Position numbers and translations under genes: made by a program. Source: Woeseia sp. (GTDB lineage: Bacteria > Pseudomonadota > Gammaproteobacteria > Steroidobacterales > UBA11654). From it: 64,000 nt of DNA. The notes beneath the pieces were generated by a model that worked only from the letters and a program-made list of their open reading frames with translations, was not told where the DNA came from and did no database searches. The stretch is from the NCBI GenBank assembly GCA_019653755.1, contig BPCL01000001.1:124001-188000 (forward strand), given 5' to 3'. Shown here one piece after another: positions 19,621 through 30,039 of the stretch. Numbering within the stretch: position 1 is the stretch's first letter; each line of letters starts with the position of its first letter.

Positions 19621-22317
19621 TCAAAAACTCTTCTTGATTCTGATTCCATAGCGTCTGCCATCAGGAAAGAACATCGCATGACTTGTTGGGAGCACAAAAG
19701 TACTCGGGCCATTTGATTGTCCAATATTTGCAGCATTTACGCATGGAGTAGGGTAGAAGACTCCGGATCCTGCTCCTGGTCCTGCTACTCCGCAGAATTT
19801 TGGAATTCCAAGAACAAACTTCATCTGCTCAAAATCAGTAAAACCGTATCCTGATCTTGTGGAAGTGTCATCAAAAGCATTTTCTACATAGGCTATGACT
19901 TCAAAATCGTCAGAAACCCAACCAGCTCTTAAGTCAACTTTATAGTATGAATCCAAAGATACTCTCTTGAAAGAATCAATATATCGCTCATCTTGATAGA
20001 CAACATCAGCTTCAACCACCCATGAGCGTCCATCAGCTGTGTCCCAATTGTATGAAGCTCCTAGCACAAATGCATTCTCAGGAGCATTCTCAAGCGGGTT
20101 GCCTGAAAGATCAATAGAGCATGTTTTAGAACCACCTGAATCAGTCACCACAGTACAATTACCCGCGTTAGCTAAGTTTGAAGCACCTGCTGTTAAGCGT
20201 CTAAAGTCTCCATACTCATTATTAAGATGTGTGTATGAGAGTGTTAAGCTTAGATTATCAGAGGCTAGATAAAGCATATCTAATTCAATACCTTTCACTT
20301 CAGCAGAAGCTGCATTAACCACCTTACTTTGAAGTAATCCAGTAGTTTGATTAACAACCTGAGTAGCTGCTTGCTTATCGGTAAAGTCTTGTAAGAAGAT
20401 ATCACCGTTTAATTGCAGTCTACCGTCCATTAGAGTTGACTTGATACCTAGTTCATAAACCATCATTTCTTCTGATTCAAAACGATTATCATCCGGGTTA
20501 TAGATACTGAAACCTCCACCTGTAACCGTACTGATACCACCAGGCTTCTTTCCAGAGGATGCAGAACCATAGATCATTAAATCATCAGAAACAGTGTAGG
20601 TTCCCGTCATCTTAGGCGTCACTAAAGTCTCCTTATGATCACCGCAAATTCGATAGGTCCACATTCCTGGAGTTAATCGTGTTGCTCCACCAGGACCGGC
20701 AAAACCAACCCCATTAGGGTCAACTGTTCCACCGCCGTCAGATCCACAAACTGTTTCTTGTTCTTCACTATATCTGCCCTCTATTGAGAGAGTAAAATTA
20801 TCAGTGATATCGAATTCAAACATGGCATAGATTGATTCGTGCTTGCCATCTCGACTCCAGAGTTGCATACCTCTTGTTAGACATCCAGAAGCTTCTCCTC
20901 CTGCCGTTCCTGGGGCACAAACAGCACCTAAATATTGATTGCTGTTGCCATTAGTTATTGGATTGTTATGAATCGAGTTATATAAGAAGGCAGGTGGAAA
21001 CCAAGGACGCGTCTCAAGATAAGTAATGGCATTAAATGAACCATCGTTTAATTCCATTTCTTGGTCCCATAATTGCATACCAAAGGTCCATCTTACTTCA
21101 CCATCATTGTTCGATTGAATTCTTAGTTCCTGGCTGTGTGTCTCGGTGCTTTGATCGTAATAAATCTCCCCACCATGTGTTCTCAGAGAGGCATCCCCTC
21201 TAAAAGCAGCATCTTCAAACGTGAAAACATCAGCATTACTAAATCCTGTTACAGAGGTGAACGTAAAGTTATCGTATTCTTTAACAGCAGTCATCGAGAA
21301 TCTTGTTATTTCCCTGTTCATCCCTGGATAATCTTGACCAGTTCTCGGGTTATGATTTAAGGCTGCCCCGCCTAGATCATCAATATCAGGCAGAATACCT
21401 ACATTACTAGGCATGCTTGTGACTAATGGTGAGATAATATTACCTACAGTGTAGTAGGCCAAACACGATGGTCCAGCAGGAATAATACAGACATTAACAG
21501 GCTCAGTTGCTATCGATGGCACTGGAAGCATAGTTGATCCAGATAACTGGAATTGTGCTGCTGGTTCTATGTCATCATCACTGACTTCCATTCTTGTAAC
21601 CAGGCTAAAGTCATCAGATGGCTCATAGTTGAAAGTAATTGCAGCAGCTGTTCCTTCTTCTCCACCAATTTTTTCCCCAGTGACAGAATTATCGTGATAT
21701 CCATCTCTACTCCATGAGGCTATATTGATACCCATGGCAGTTGAATCTGAAATACCAGTGCTCCAACTTAACCTAAGATCAACTTCATTCTCAGAAGCTA
21801 TTGTGGCTGAATAATTTCCCCCACCTTCTTGAGTTGGCTTCTTAGTAATATAGTTTATGGCTCCAGCAAATGCTGAACGACCGTATAAAGCACTTTGAGG
21901 TCCTTTAACGACTTCAACTCGTTCAAGATCAAACAGTCTTGGGTTGATCAGAGCTGTTCCTCCGGCAGTGGTTAAGTTTTCACTTGATAAATCCACACCG
22001 TCCTGGAGGACCGCTACATTCTGTCTGCCTCTAATAGGAGATAGACCTCTCAATGAGATTCTTGTGTCCGATTGTGTAAATCCATTATCAAAAACCAGGC
22101 CTGAACTAAGTTTAGAAACATCTTCCAAACTAGTTACACCTTTTCTAAGTATTTCTTCTCCAGTCAATACATCAACTTGGACAGGAATGTCTTGTAAAGA
22201 TTCTGATTTCTTCCGAGCAGTTACAACAATTTCTTCGATTTGAGCGAAGGCCGAAGAGGAAAAAGCGATAACAGCAAACAAAAGAATATTCTTTTTAATA
22301 AGATAGTTAATATTCAT
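19621..22317 (-). CDS. TonB-dependent outer membrane receptor
   Basis: Signal peptide, TonB box-like IEEIVVTARKKSESLQDIPV, plug LRGLSPIRGRQNVAVLQDGVDLS, VEVVKGPQSALYGRSAFAGAINYITKKP, C-term RRYGIRIKKSF. Confidence 0.95.
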   Translation of the reverse strand: MNINYLIKKNILLFAVIAFSSSAFAQIEEIVVTARKKSESLQDIPVQVDVLTGEEILRKGVTSLEDVSKLSSGLVFDNGFTQSDTRISLRGLSPIRGRQNVAVLQDGVDLSSENLTTAGGTALINPRLFDLERVEVVKGPQSALYGRSAFAGAINYITKKPTQEGGGNYSATIASENEVDLRLSWSTGISDSTAMGINIASWSRDGYHDNSVTGEKIGGEEGTAAAITFNYEPSDDFSLVTRMEVSDDDIEPAAQFQLSGSTMLPVPSIATEPVNVCIIPAGPSCLAYYTVGNIISPLVTSMPSNVGILPDIDDLGGAALNHNPRTGQDYPGMNREITRFSMTAVKEYDNFTFTSVTGFSNADVFTFEDAAFRGDASLRTHGGEIYYDQSTETHSQELRIQSNNDGEVRWTFGMQLWDQEMELNDGSFNAITYLETRPWFPPAFLYNSIHNNPITNGNSNQYLGAVCAPGTAGGEASGCLTRGMQLWSRDGKHESIYAMFEFDITDNFTLSIEGRYSEEQETVCGSDGGGTVDPNGVGFAGPGGATRLTPGMWTYRICGDHKETLVTPKMTGTYTVSDDLMIYGSASSGKKPGGISTVTGGGFSIYNPDDNRFESEEMMVYELGIKSTLMDGRLQLNGDIFLQDFTDKQAATQVVNQTTGLLQSKVVNAASAEVKGIELDMLYLASDNLSLTLSYTHLNNEYGDFRRLTAGASNLANAGNCTVVTDSGGSKTCSIDLSGNPLENAPENAFVLGASYNWDTADGRSWVVEADVVYQDERYIDSFKRVSLDSYYKVDLRAGWVSDDFEVIAYVENAFDDTSTRSGYGFTDFEQMKFVLGIPKFCGVAGPGAGSGVFYPTPCVNAANIGQSNGPSTFVLPTSHAMFFPDGRRYGIRIKKSF

Positions 22318-22423
22318 TTTTACTCCCCATATAAAATTAACGTAATTATTATAGAGCAATACCATAACACATGTTATTCAATTATTTTCTATATAGAAGA
22401 TGTATAATCTGATTGTTTTATTG

Positions 22424-22494
22424 GGCAAGGTGGCAGAGTGGTTATGCAGCGGCCTGCAAAGCCGTGGACGTCGGTTCGATTCCGATCCTTGCCT
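22424..22494 (+). tRNA. tRNA-Cys(GCA)
   Basis: ggcaagg...ccttgcc acceptor, anticodon loop ctGCAaa, T-arm cggttcgattccg; CCA not encoded. Confidence 0.93.
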
Positions 22495-22504
22495 CAATTT
22501 TTGA

Positions 22505-22591
22505 GCCCGGGTGGCGGAATTGGTAGACGCTACGGACTTAAAATCCGTTGAGATTTTTCTCGTGCCGGTTCGAGTCCGGCCCTGGGCACCA
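22505..22591 (+). tRNA. tRNA-Leu(UAA), CCA encoded
   Basis: gcccggg...cctgggcacca, anticodon loop ctTAAaa, long variable arm. Confidence 0.94.
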
Positions 22592-22663
22592 AGGATTTTG
22601 TCTTTTTTTGAATCTAAATCATTAAAAGCAATCGAAGAATTATAGTGATTAGGGGTTAAACTA

Positions 22664-23644
22664 ATGGTTGTAAAGACAATCCAAAAACCTAGCATGAAAT
22701 TATATAAGTCTGAAGAGGGCTTAGAAAAAATTATGTCCTGGTACGAGCGAGTAAAAGAAGAAATCACTGTTGAACATGAATCACAATATGTGGATACAAG
22801 ATTCGGCAAAACCCATGCCATAGTTGCTGGAAAAAACAATGATAAATCTCTAATTCTAATTCCTGGTGTGGCAGGTTGTGCTCCACTCTGGAGGCATCAA
22901 ATTAATGAACTATCTAAACACTTTAAAATCTATGCTCTAGATATTGTTGGTCAACCAGGGAATAGTGATCCAAATCCTCCGTCCGTCTTCAATGATGATT
23001 TTGTAGATTGGTTGGAAGATGTGATAAATGGTCTAGAGTTGGATAAACCCCATTGCATCGGAGTCAGCACTGGCGGAACCACTGCCATGGACATGGCAAT
23101 TCGTAAATCAGATTTAATAGATAAGGTGGTCATGTGTGGGCCCACGGGATTAGCTAGAGCAAGACTACCTTTTCATCAATGGTTCTCAAGAGCTATGGCC
23201 AAGCAAAAAGATGCCGATGTATTATCGGATGATTTAACAGCTTCATCGTTCTCAAAGCCTAGATCAGGAAAGACATTTGGATCTTTCGATCGTCAGCTAG
23301 CCAGGGGAATGGCTCTATGCACGCGCTTTTATCGAGTCGATAAGTCTTTGGGTGTATACAATGAAAAAACCTCAAGGGTTAACTACATTAAAGCCCTTAA
23401 GGTTATTGGAAAATTTTTCTTCTCGGTGAATAAAAAAAAGCTGAAGACATTTAGCAATAAAGGCTTGCTAATATTTGGCGAATTTGAAGTTCTTTACAAC
23501 CCTTATAAAATTAGTAAGAAGATTAAAAAACTTATCCCGCATCTACAAATCGAAATAGTCAAAGATGCCGGGCATGCTGCCATCTACGATCAGCCAGATG
23601 AAGTCAATAGAAAAGTTTTAGACTTCTTAAAATCAAGCACTTAA
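22664..23644 (+). CDS. alpha/beta-fold hydrolase
   Basis: LIPGVAGCAPLWRHQINELSKHFKIYALDIVGQPGNS, GVSTGGTTAMD nucleophile elbow, DAGHAAIYDQP. Confidence 0.88.
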   Translation: MVVKTIQKPSMKLYKSEEGLEKIMSWYERVKEEITVEHESQYVDTRFGKTHAIVAGKNNDKSLILIPGVAGCAPLWRHQINELSKHFKIYALDIVGQPGNSDPNPPSVFNDDFVDWLEDVINGLELDKPHCIGVSTGGTTAMDMAIRKSDLIDKVVMCGPTGLARARLPFHQWFSRAMAKQKDADVLSDDLTASSFSKPRSGKTFGSFDRQLARGMALCTRFYRVDKSLGVYNEKTSRVNYIKALKVIGKFFFSVNKKKLKTFSNKGLLIFGEFEVLYNPYKISKKIKKLIPHLQIEIVKDAGHAAIYDQPDEVNRKVLDFLKSST

Positions 23645-23649
23645 CTGTT

Positions 23650-24232
23650 ATGAAAAAATACCTCTCATTATTTTTACTGCTCTTTTCAATGCCTTTATTC
23701 TCTCATGAGGCACAAAGCTTGCCATATGGCCCTTTCCTTAGCGGGATAACCCATCCTGTTTTAGGTTTAGATCACCTTTTGGCTATGGTCAGTGTTGGTA
23801 TGGTCAGTGCTCAGATAGGTGGGAGAGCAATTTGGAGTGTCCCTTTGACATTTGTGACCGTGATGTTTTTTGGAGGTCTGGTAGGACTCAATATGGGTGG
23901 TTTAACCGGTTACGAGATTGGAATTGCACTTTCCGTTCTATTTTTAGGGTCATCGCTAGCGGCTGATAAGACTCTGGATTCTAGATTTGCCATGCTTGCA
24001 GTGGCTATATTTGCGATATTTCACGGCTTTTGCTCACGGGGAGGAGATACCAACAATTGCTGAACCAGCGCCCTATATTGCTGGTTTTATGACGGGCACT
24101 ATCCTTTTACATGTTTCGGGACTGATCTTGGCCGATATCTCCACACACTATGAGAAGGGTAAGACCCTGCTCAGAGCTCTTGGCGGATTCATTGCATTAT
24201 CTGGACTTTATTTCTTAATCTCTGCTATTTAA
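23650..24232 (+). CDS. HupE/UreJ-family membrane protein, one frameshift near 24035
   Basis: HPVLGLDHLLAMVSVGMVSAQ then, in the next frame, FHGFAHGEEIP. Consistent with one extra T in cttttgc. Confidence 0.85.
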
Positions 24233-24248
24233 AGAAAAAAGGAATCAT

Positions 24249-24840
24249 ATGAAAAAAAGACTTATAACTTGGGAAATAGGAAGCTTTATCTGGGTTGCAA
24301 TGGCAGGATCGGCGTTCCATTTTTCCTTTGAGTTGAGCGAGTTTTGGACCCCTCTTGCATTTTTCTCTTCGGTTAACGAGAGCACTTGGGAACATTTGAA
24401 AATGTATTTCTGGCCAGGACTGATCTACGCCTTGGTTCAATATACCTACACCAGGGATATTGCGAATAATTATTGGTACGCCAAGCTAGCTTCTTTGGTG
24501 ATGACACCGATTGGTATCTGTGCTTCATTTTATGGTTATCTAGGGAATTTCACTGCCTTTGTACGGCACTGGTTTTTTCAGAATGGACTTATTGACAATG
24601 GTTGTTGGTTTAACTCTTGGTTCAGTTGTCGCCTATAAAATTATGATTAAGCCACCTCTATCAAAACCAACTAAGAATGCAGTTTTGACCGGTTATCTTG
24701 TCATGCTCGCGATGTTTTCTACATTTACCTACTATCCTCCAAAATTTTTTCTCTTCGAGAATTACTTTGGCTATGAGTACAGCGGAGAATACGGCATACT
24801 CGAAGATTATGAGCCTTACCGCGTCTTTAGAAAAGAATAG
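24249..24840 (+). CDS. conserved membrane protein (DUF6512-like), one frameshift near 24560
   Basis: Two overlapping frames form one membrane protein; HFSFELSEFWTPLAFFSSVNESTWEHLKMYFWPGL; C-term EDYEPYRVFRKE. Confidence 0.6.
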
Positions 24841-24844
24841 CTAA

Positions 24845-25521
24845 CTAGGCGTTTTCGAAAGAATAACCGATCCCGTATATCGAACGGATGTAGTCCCTTT
24901 CAGGGATAGCTTCCTTTAGTTTTTGTCTTAGATTTTTTATGTGGGTATCAACCGTTCTATCCAGAACAATTCTTCCATCGTCAAAAACATTATTTAGAAT
25001 CTGGTCTCGGTTGTAAACCCTTCCAGGTTGACTCATAAACATTTCCAACATTCTAAATTCAACCGGGGTCAGATCTAATTTTTTACCCCTAATTGATATG
25101 GAGAAGGCATCGTGATCAATATTAAATTCATCCGTTCTGCTTGATTAATAAAATCAGGGTCCATTCTCCTGAGAACGGCTTTGACTCTGGCGACAACTTC
25201 CTTGGGGCTAAAGGGTTTGCATATATAATCATCAGCGCCTAGCTCAAGACCGATTAATCGATCTATTTCATCGATCATGGCAGTAACCATTATGATGGGT
25301 ACCGCTGAGAAGTTTCTAACTTCCTTGCATATATCCTTGCCATTGGCTCCGGGCAACATGAGATCCAATAAAATTAAGTCAGGTTTATTTCTCTTAACCC
25401 AGTCAACAACCTCATCCCCGTTAATAAGGTGACTGGTTTTAAAATCATCTTTTTCAAGATAATCAGCCAAGACCTTTGCAAGCTTGCTTTCATCTTCAAC
25501 AATCAAAATACTCTTACTCAT
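24845..25521 (-). CDS. OmpR-family response regulator, one frameshift near 25130
   Basis: Receiver [28 protein letters not shown]; after frame change a winged helix [28 protein letters not shown]...YGIGYSFE. Confidence 0.9.
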
Positions 25522-26931
25522 GACTCAGCCTTGTTAAATATTATAACGATCTCCAGCCCGCCGATTGAGGATCGTTTAGCCTTAATCGATCCCGAGTGAG
25601 CATCGACAATTTCACTACAAATTGACAACCCAAGACCAGCACCGCCCATTTCTCGTGATCGGGATAACTCAACTCGGTAAAAACGATCAAAGATTTTGTC
25701 CAGCGTTTCTTCATCCACGCCAGGAGCACTGTCAGCAAAGGAGACAATAATTTCATTATCAATACCTTGCATATTAATGTTTAGCGAACCTGGGCCGTCG
25801 GTGTACTTTAGTGTGTTTTCCAACAGGTTAGTAAATAATTGGGTAAGACGGTGTTGGTCTCCCAAGATATTTCCCACCTCATCGAAATTCGTTTTGATAT
25901 CAATTTCAGCTTCCCTGTATCTGTCTCTAAAGGATTCAATGGAAGACTCGATATTGGTTTTTAATGTCCGTTTCTACCATTTGGTACTTCATTGCACCTA
26001 AATCTGAAAGCGATAGTTCGTAGAGATCATTAACCAAGGTGTTGATTCTTTTCACTTCGTGGGTGAGAGAGTTGAGTGTTTCTTCGTCAAATTCCCTGAT
26101 GCCATCCTCAATGGCTTCCAGTTCGCTTTTAAGAATAGCCAGAGGCGTTCTGAGTTCATGCGAGATATCAGCTAACCATTTGTCAGCAGATTCGGCTTCC
26201 TTATCGAGTGTTTTAGCGAGAATATTAAAATCTCTTGATAATTTACCCAGTTCATCCTTGTTTGTGATGTTAACTCTGGTTTTAAATTCACCACTAATTA
26301 GACTTCGAGTCGCTCGGGCTAATTTTCGTATCGGTCCGCTTATATTTTGTGTCAGGATAAGGGAAATGATCGCAGCTATTAATAAGGCCGCAAATCCAGA
26401 TAAATATAACGCTTGTCTTTGCGCATCAGCAAACTGAAGGTCAATGCTTTCAAAGAGTTTATTCGACGGCAAAAGCGCTAAGGTTCCTACAACTTCTTCT
26501 TCAAAGTTAATCGGTATTTGGATTAAGTTCTCTGGTAATTCCTTGGCGCCAATAATCACTTCTTTTTCTTGGTTTAAAAGAATCAGACGACCCATAGCTC
26601 TAGTGTCATTTGGTTCATCAAATGAAAACCTAAATCTCCGTCTTTCTCTCATGGCTCTAGGGACAATAATAATATTTTGATCAAAGGATCTTGATTGACG
26701 CAAGATCAGCTCAGCAATTCTAGGGTTTGACTCGAGAAAATCCCATGTTTGTACTTCCGCATAGTATTCTTCTAATTCCGATGCAAATACTTCCAATTGG
26801 TTGGTTTCTATGTTGTTGATATAGCGAGTTAGATCTTGTTCGAACCTCCATTGAATAACAAACAGCATAAGGCCGATCACCACAAGAAAACTCATGGAGG
26901 AGGCGAGAAATAATTTTGGAAAAATTTTCAT
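25518..26931 (-). CDS. BaeS-like sensor histidine kinase, one frameshift near 25950
   Basis: TM-periplasmic-TM-HAMP layout; H-box [21 protein letters not shown]-box [17 protein letters not shown]-boxes [14 protein letters not shown]. Confidence 0.9.
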
Positions 26932-26989
26932 ATCACTTTTAATCCATTCCGTTTGAATTATAGATATTTTTTCTATTCACAAACGAATC

Positions 26990-27022
26990 ATTCATTGTTT
27001 CTTCATATTTACTTCATCTTTT
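26990..27022 (+). promoter_or_regulatory. three abutting 11-bp direct repeats, candidate OmpR-type operator
   Basis: ATTCATTGTTT|CTTCATATTTA|CTTCATCTTTT in the intergenic region between the sensor kinase and the Spy-like gene. Confidence 0.55.
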
Positions 27023-27063
27023 ACCATAATAATAACAATCAAAGAAATACCTTGGAGGTAAAT

Positions 27064-27524
27064 ATGAAACAAGGAATAGCTGTAATAATTTCACTTAGCC
27101 TATATTTAGGCTCTTTATTCCTGATAGATAGTGCCATTGCTGGTGGACATAAAGGCGCAGAAGGTCACGATCACGATCGCGGTAATAACTCAGCCAGGAT
27201 GTTGTTCAGAGGAATCGATATGACCGATGAACAAAGAAAAGAAGTCAAACAAATCATGAACTCAAGCATGCAGCAGGGTAAGGAACTCAGAGAAGACTCA
27301 AAAAAGCAAGGCGATGCGATTAAGAAAGACACCGAGAGCAATTAGCCGGAGTTCTTAATGATGATCAAATGTCTCAATTTGAAAAGAACGCCAAACGTAT
27401 GAATAGAGCCAAGATGAGCAAAGGCAAGATGCGTGGTGATAACAAACGTAAAAAAATGAACAAACACGGAAAGGGCGGAAAAGGTCATAAACATAAGAAA
27501 AAAGGAAATAAGCCAAAAAACTAA
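27064..27524 (+). CDS. Spy/CpxP-like periplasmic protein, one frameshift near 27340
   Basis: Signal peptide; LFRGIDMTDEQRKEVKQIMNSS; next-frame continuation LAGVLNDDQMSQFEKNAKRM then a Lys/Gly/His-rich tail. Confidence 0.7.
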
Positions 27525-27572
27525 GAAGGTCTCAGACAAATATAGATTTGATTGCCTAGCAAGGCAGAACCA

Positions 27573-27626
27573 AGGCTGGAATTAGTCAAAATCCCCTAAT
27601 TTAGACTGATTCCAGCTTTTCTTTTT
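27573..27626 (+). terminator. rho-independent terminator after Spy-like gene
   Basis: aggctggaattagtc ... gactgattccagctt followed by ttcttttttt. Confidence 0.8.
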
Positions 27627-27696
27627 TAGACCCAGAAAAAACTAACCTTTCTTCATAAACTTTTAAGCAAATCAACATGACCTGTATTACCATTGT

Positions 27697-28722
27697 ATGT
27701 TGATTTTATTCATGGAGAGGACAATGAAATTATTTGAGTTACAGTCATTCGAGGAGGGCGGTTTAGTTGCCACTGAGAGAGGAACGCCAAGCCCTTGTTT
27801 AGGAGAAGTTGTTATAAAAGTAGAAGCAGCTTCGATCAATTTCAGAGATTTTATGATAGCTAAAGGTTTGTATAACCCAATGTTATCTCTACCTATGATC
27901 CCTTTATCAGACGGAGCTGGTGAGGTGATTGCCGTAGGCAATGATGTTAAGGACTTTAAGGTTGGTGATAGGGTAAGTTCAGTATTCTGGCAAGATTGGA
28001 ATTCAGAGCAATCCACTAGAATGAGTTCAACGGGTTGTGAAGCTGCAGGTGTCCTTAGTGAATATGCTGTGCTACCTCAGACAGCGGTTCTCAAAATTCC
28101 TGATTACATGAGCTATGAAGAAGCAGCAACTCTACCCTGTGCAGCAGTTACCGCTTGGACCTGCATTATGGCTGCGAACATTAAAGCCGGAGACAATGTC
28201 TTATTTCTCGGAACTGGTGGCGTCTCAATTTTTGGTTTGCAAATTGCTAAAGCAATGGGAGCTAATGTCATTATTACGTCAAGCAGTGATCAGAAATTAG
28301 AGCGAGCAGCAGAACTTGGAGCCGATACAACCATTAATTATAAAGACAATGCTGATTGGGGTAAACAGGCTTTTGAAGCTGCTGGTATGGGGGTAAATTT
28401 AGTTATAGAGATAGGCGGTGGAGCCACTTTTGCTCAGAGTATGGAGGCCATAGCAATTGGTGGTCATATAAGCCTTATTGGAGCTCTTACAGGCGTTCAA
28501 GCTGAACTTAATCTTCTGCAAATGGTTTTCAAAAACGCACACACCCATGGTATCACCGTGGGCACAAGAGAAGATCATCAGGCAATGAATGAGTTTTTCG
28601 ATAAACACCAAATTCATCCTGTTATCGATAAAGAGTATTCATTTGACGAAGGCATTGACGCAATTATGGGCATTGCATCCGGACAGCACTTTGGTAAAAC
28701 GATTATAAAATACAATAGCTAA
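27697..28722 (+). CDS. zinc-type alcohol dehydrogenase / quinone oxidoreductase-like (MDR) protein
   Basis: FRDFMIAKGLYN, DGAGEVIAVG, LFLGTGGVSIFGLQIAKAMGANVI; start probably 27724. Confidence 0.88.
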   Translation: MLILFMERTMKLFELQSFEEGGLVATERGTPSPCLGEVVIKVEAASINFRDFMIAKGLYNPMLSLPMIPLSDGAGEVIAVGNDVKDFKVGDRVSSVFWQDWNSEQSTRMSSTGCEAAGVLSEYAVLPQTAVLKIPDYMSYEEAATLPCAAVTAWTCIMAANIKAGDNVLFLGTGGVSIFGLQIAKAMGANVIITSSSDQKLERAAELGADTTINYKDNADWGKQAFEAAGMGVNLVIEIGGGATFAQSMEAIAIGGHISLIGALTGVQAELNLLQMVFKNAHTHGITVGTREDHQAMNEFFDKHQIHPVIDKEYSFDEGIDAIMGIASGQHFGKTIIKYNS

Positions 28723-28745
28723 GTGAGTACTAGAGGGTAAATCTC

Positions 28746-29359
28746 TTGAATCGCAACCTTCTTCAAGTCGAATCGCTCGAACTGTATCGAGAAGATCATT
28801 TAATTTTCTCCGATATTTCATTTCAAATAGAGAGTGGCGATCATCTGGTTATCCGAGGGCAGAATGGCAGTGGAAAAACCAGTCTTATTCGAACGATTTG
28901 TGGATTAACACAAGCCGATAAGGGTAAGGTCCTTGGAATGAAGCTTCCATAGATGAGTCTCTCTTTAATTATTACGAGCAACTGTCATATCTTGGTCATA
29001 AAAACGGTCTCATTCCAGAGTTGACCTTGGATGAAAATCTAAACTACGGACTAGATCAGACAGACAAGGATGGACAGGATCAAGTTATTAATGGGTTTAG
29101 GTTGACGGATTTAAAACACTCCTTGATTCAAAACTTATCCAATGGCGAATCCAGAAAGACCGCTTTGAGTAGAGTTGTGTCTTCTAAGAAACCTCTGTGG
29201 GTATTGGATGAGCCTTATGCGAACCTTGATAGTGATTCAATTAGCTACCTTAATAACTGTATAGGTGATCATATAAACACAGGTGGAATCGTGATCACTT
29301 CCACCAATAGGGATGACAGTATTGCAACTAAAACCACAGAATTATTGATTGGCTCTTGA
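28746..29359 (+). CDS. ccmA: cytochrome c biogenesis ABC ATPase CcmA, one frameshift near 28932
   Basis: Walker A GQNGSGKTS; LGHKNGLIPELTLDENL; LSNGESRKTALSR; WVLDEPYANLD; first gene of a ccm cluster. Confidence 0.9.
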
Positions 29360-30024
29360 TGAATATTTACTTAAAAATATTTGTGCGAGAAATCAAAGTC
29401 TCAATGAAACGTTGGTCTGATATTTTAACTGGGGTAATTATGTTTGTTCTGGTGGCACTTATTTTTCCTTTAACAGTCGGTTCTGATCAGATGTTTCTTA
29501 TCAAAATCATAGGTCCTGTAATGCTATTATCAGCTCTTCTTGCCTCCTTGATATCAATGCAGAACATTTTTAAACCTGACTTTCTCAATGGGTCGCTAGA
29601 ACAGCTTACTCTTAGTCATCACTCGCTTAATGGTTTGGTTTTGATGAAAATTCTAAGCTATTGGGCTACCTCATCACTGCCGTTGGTGGCGGTATCAGTT
29701 TTTATTGCTTCCACTTATTATGTGACTGGAACGAGTCTAATTGCCGTTGTAATCACAGTTTTATTGGCCTCAACCACTTTAGTTAATATTACCGCACTAG
29801 CTGCAGCCTTGACTCTAAGTGTTCGGTATCCAGGAGCATTGATGACATTAATTTTGTTTCCTTTATCATTGCCAATTCTGATTTTTGGATCAAAAGCTAT
29901 AGAGTATTCTATTGTTGGTATTGATTCTTCTGGACCATTCTATTTCCTTACAGGTATGATGTTGCTGAGCTTTAGCTTAGGCCCCATAGCGACTGCTTTT
30001 GCGATAAGGATTTCTCTTGATTAA
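29356..30024 (+). CDS. ccmB: heme exporter protein CcmB
   Basis: Position between ccmA and ccmC; LEQLTLSHHSLNGLVLMKILSYW; multi-TM. Confidence 0.92.
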   Translation: MMNIYLKIFVREIKVSMKRWSDILTGVIMFVLVALIFPLTVGSDQMFLIKIIGPVMLLSALLASLISMQNIFKPDFLNGSLEQLTLSHHSLNGLVLMKILSYWATSSLPLVAVSVFIASTYYVTGTSLIAVVITVLLASTTLVNITALAAALTLSVRYPGALMTLILFPLSLPILIFGSKAIEYSIVGIDSSGPFYFLTGMMLLSFSLGPIATAFAIRISLD

Positions 30025-30039
30025 TTAGGGAATAGATGA

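Noticed and set aside
22378-22839. Minus ORF of 153 aa
   Set aside because: Overlaps tRNA-Cys and tRNA-Leu and the start of the alpha/beta hydrolase; the translated RTGTRKISTDFKSVASTNSATRAQ is the typical spurious translation of a tRNA gene.
23987-24232. Programmed ribosomal frameshifting in the HupE-like gene (cttttgc)
   Set aside because: The same type of interruption affects many unrelated genes without a consistent slippery site or downstream structure; sequencing indel is simpler.
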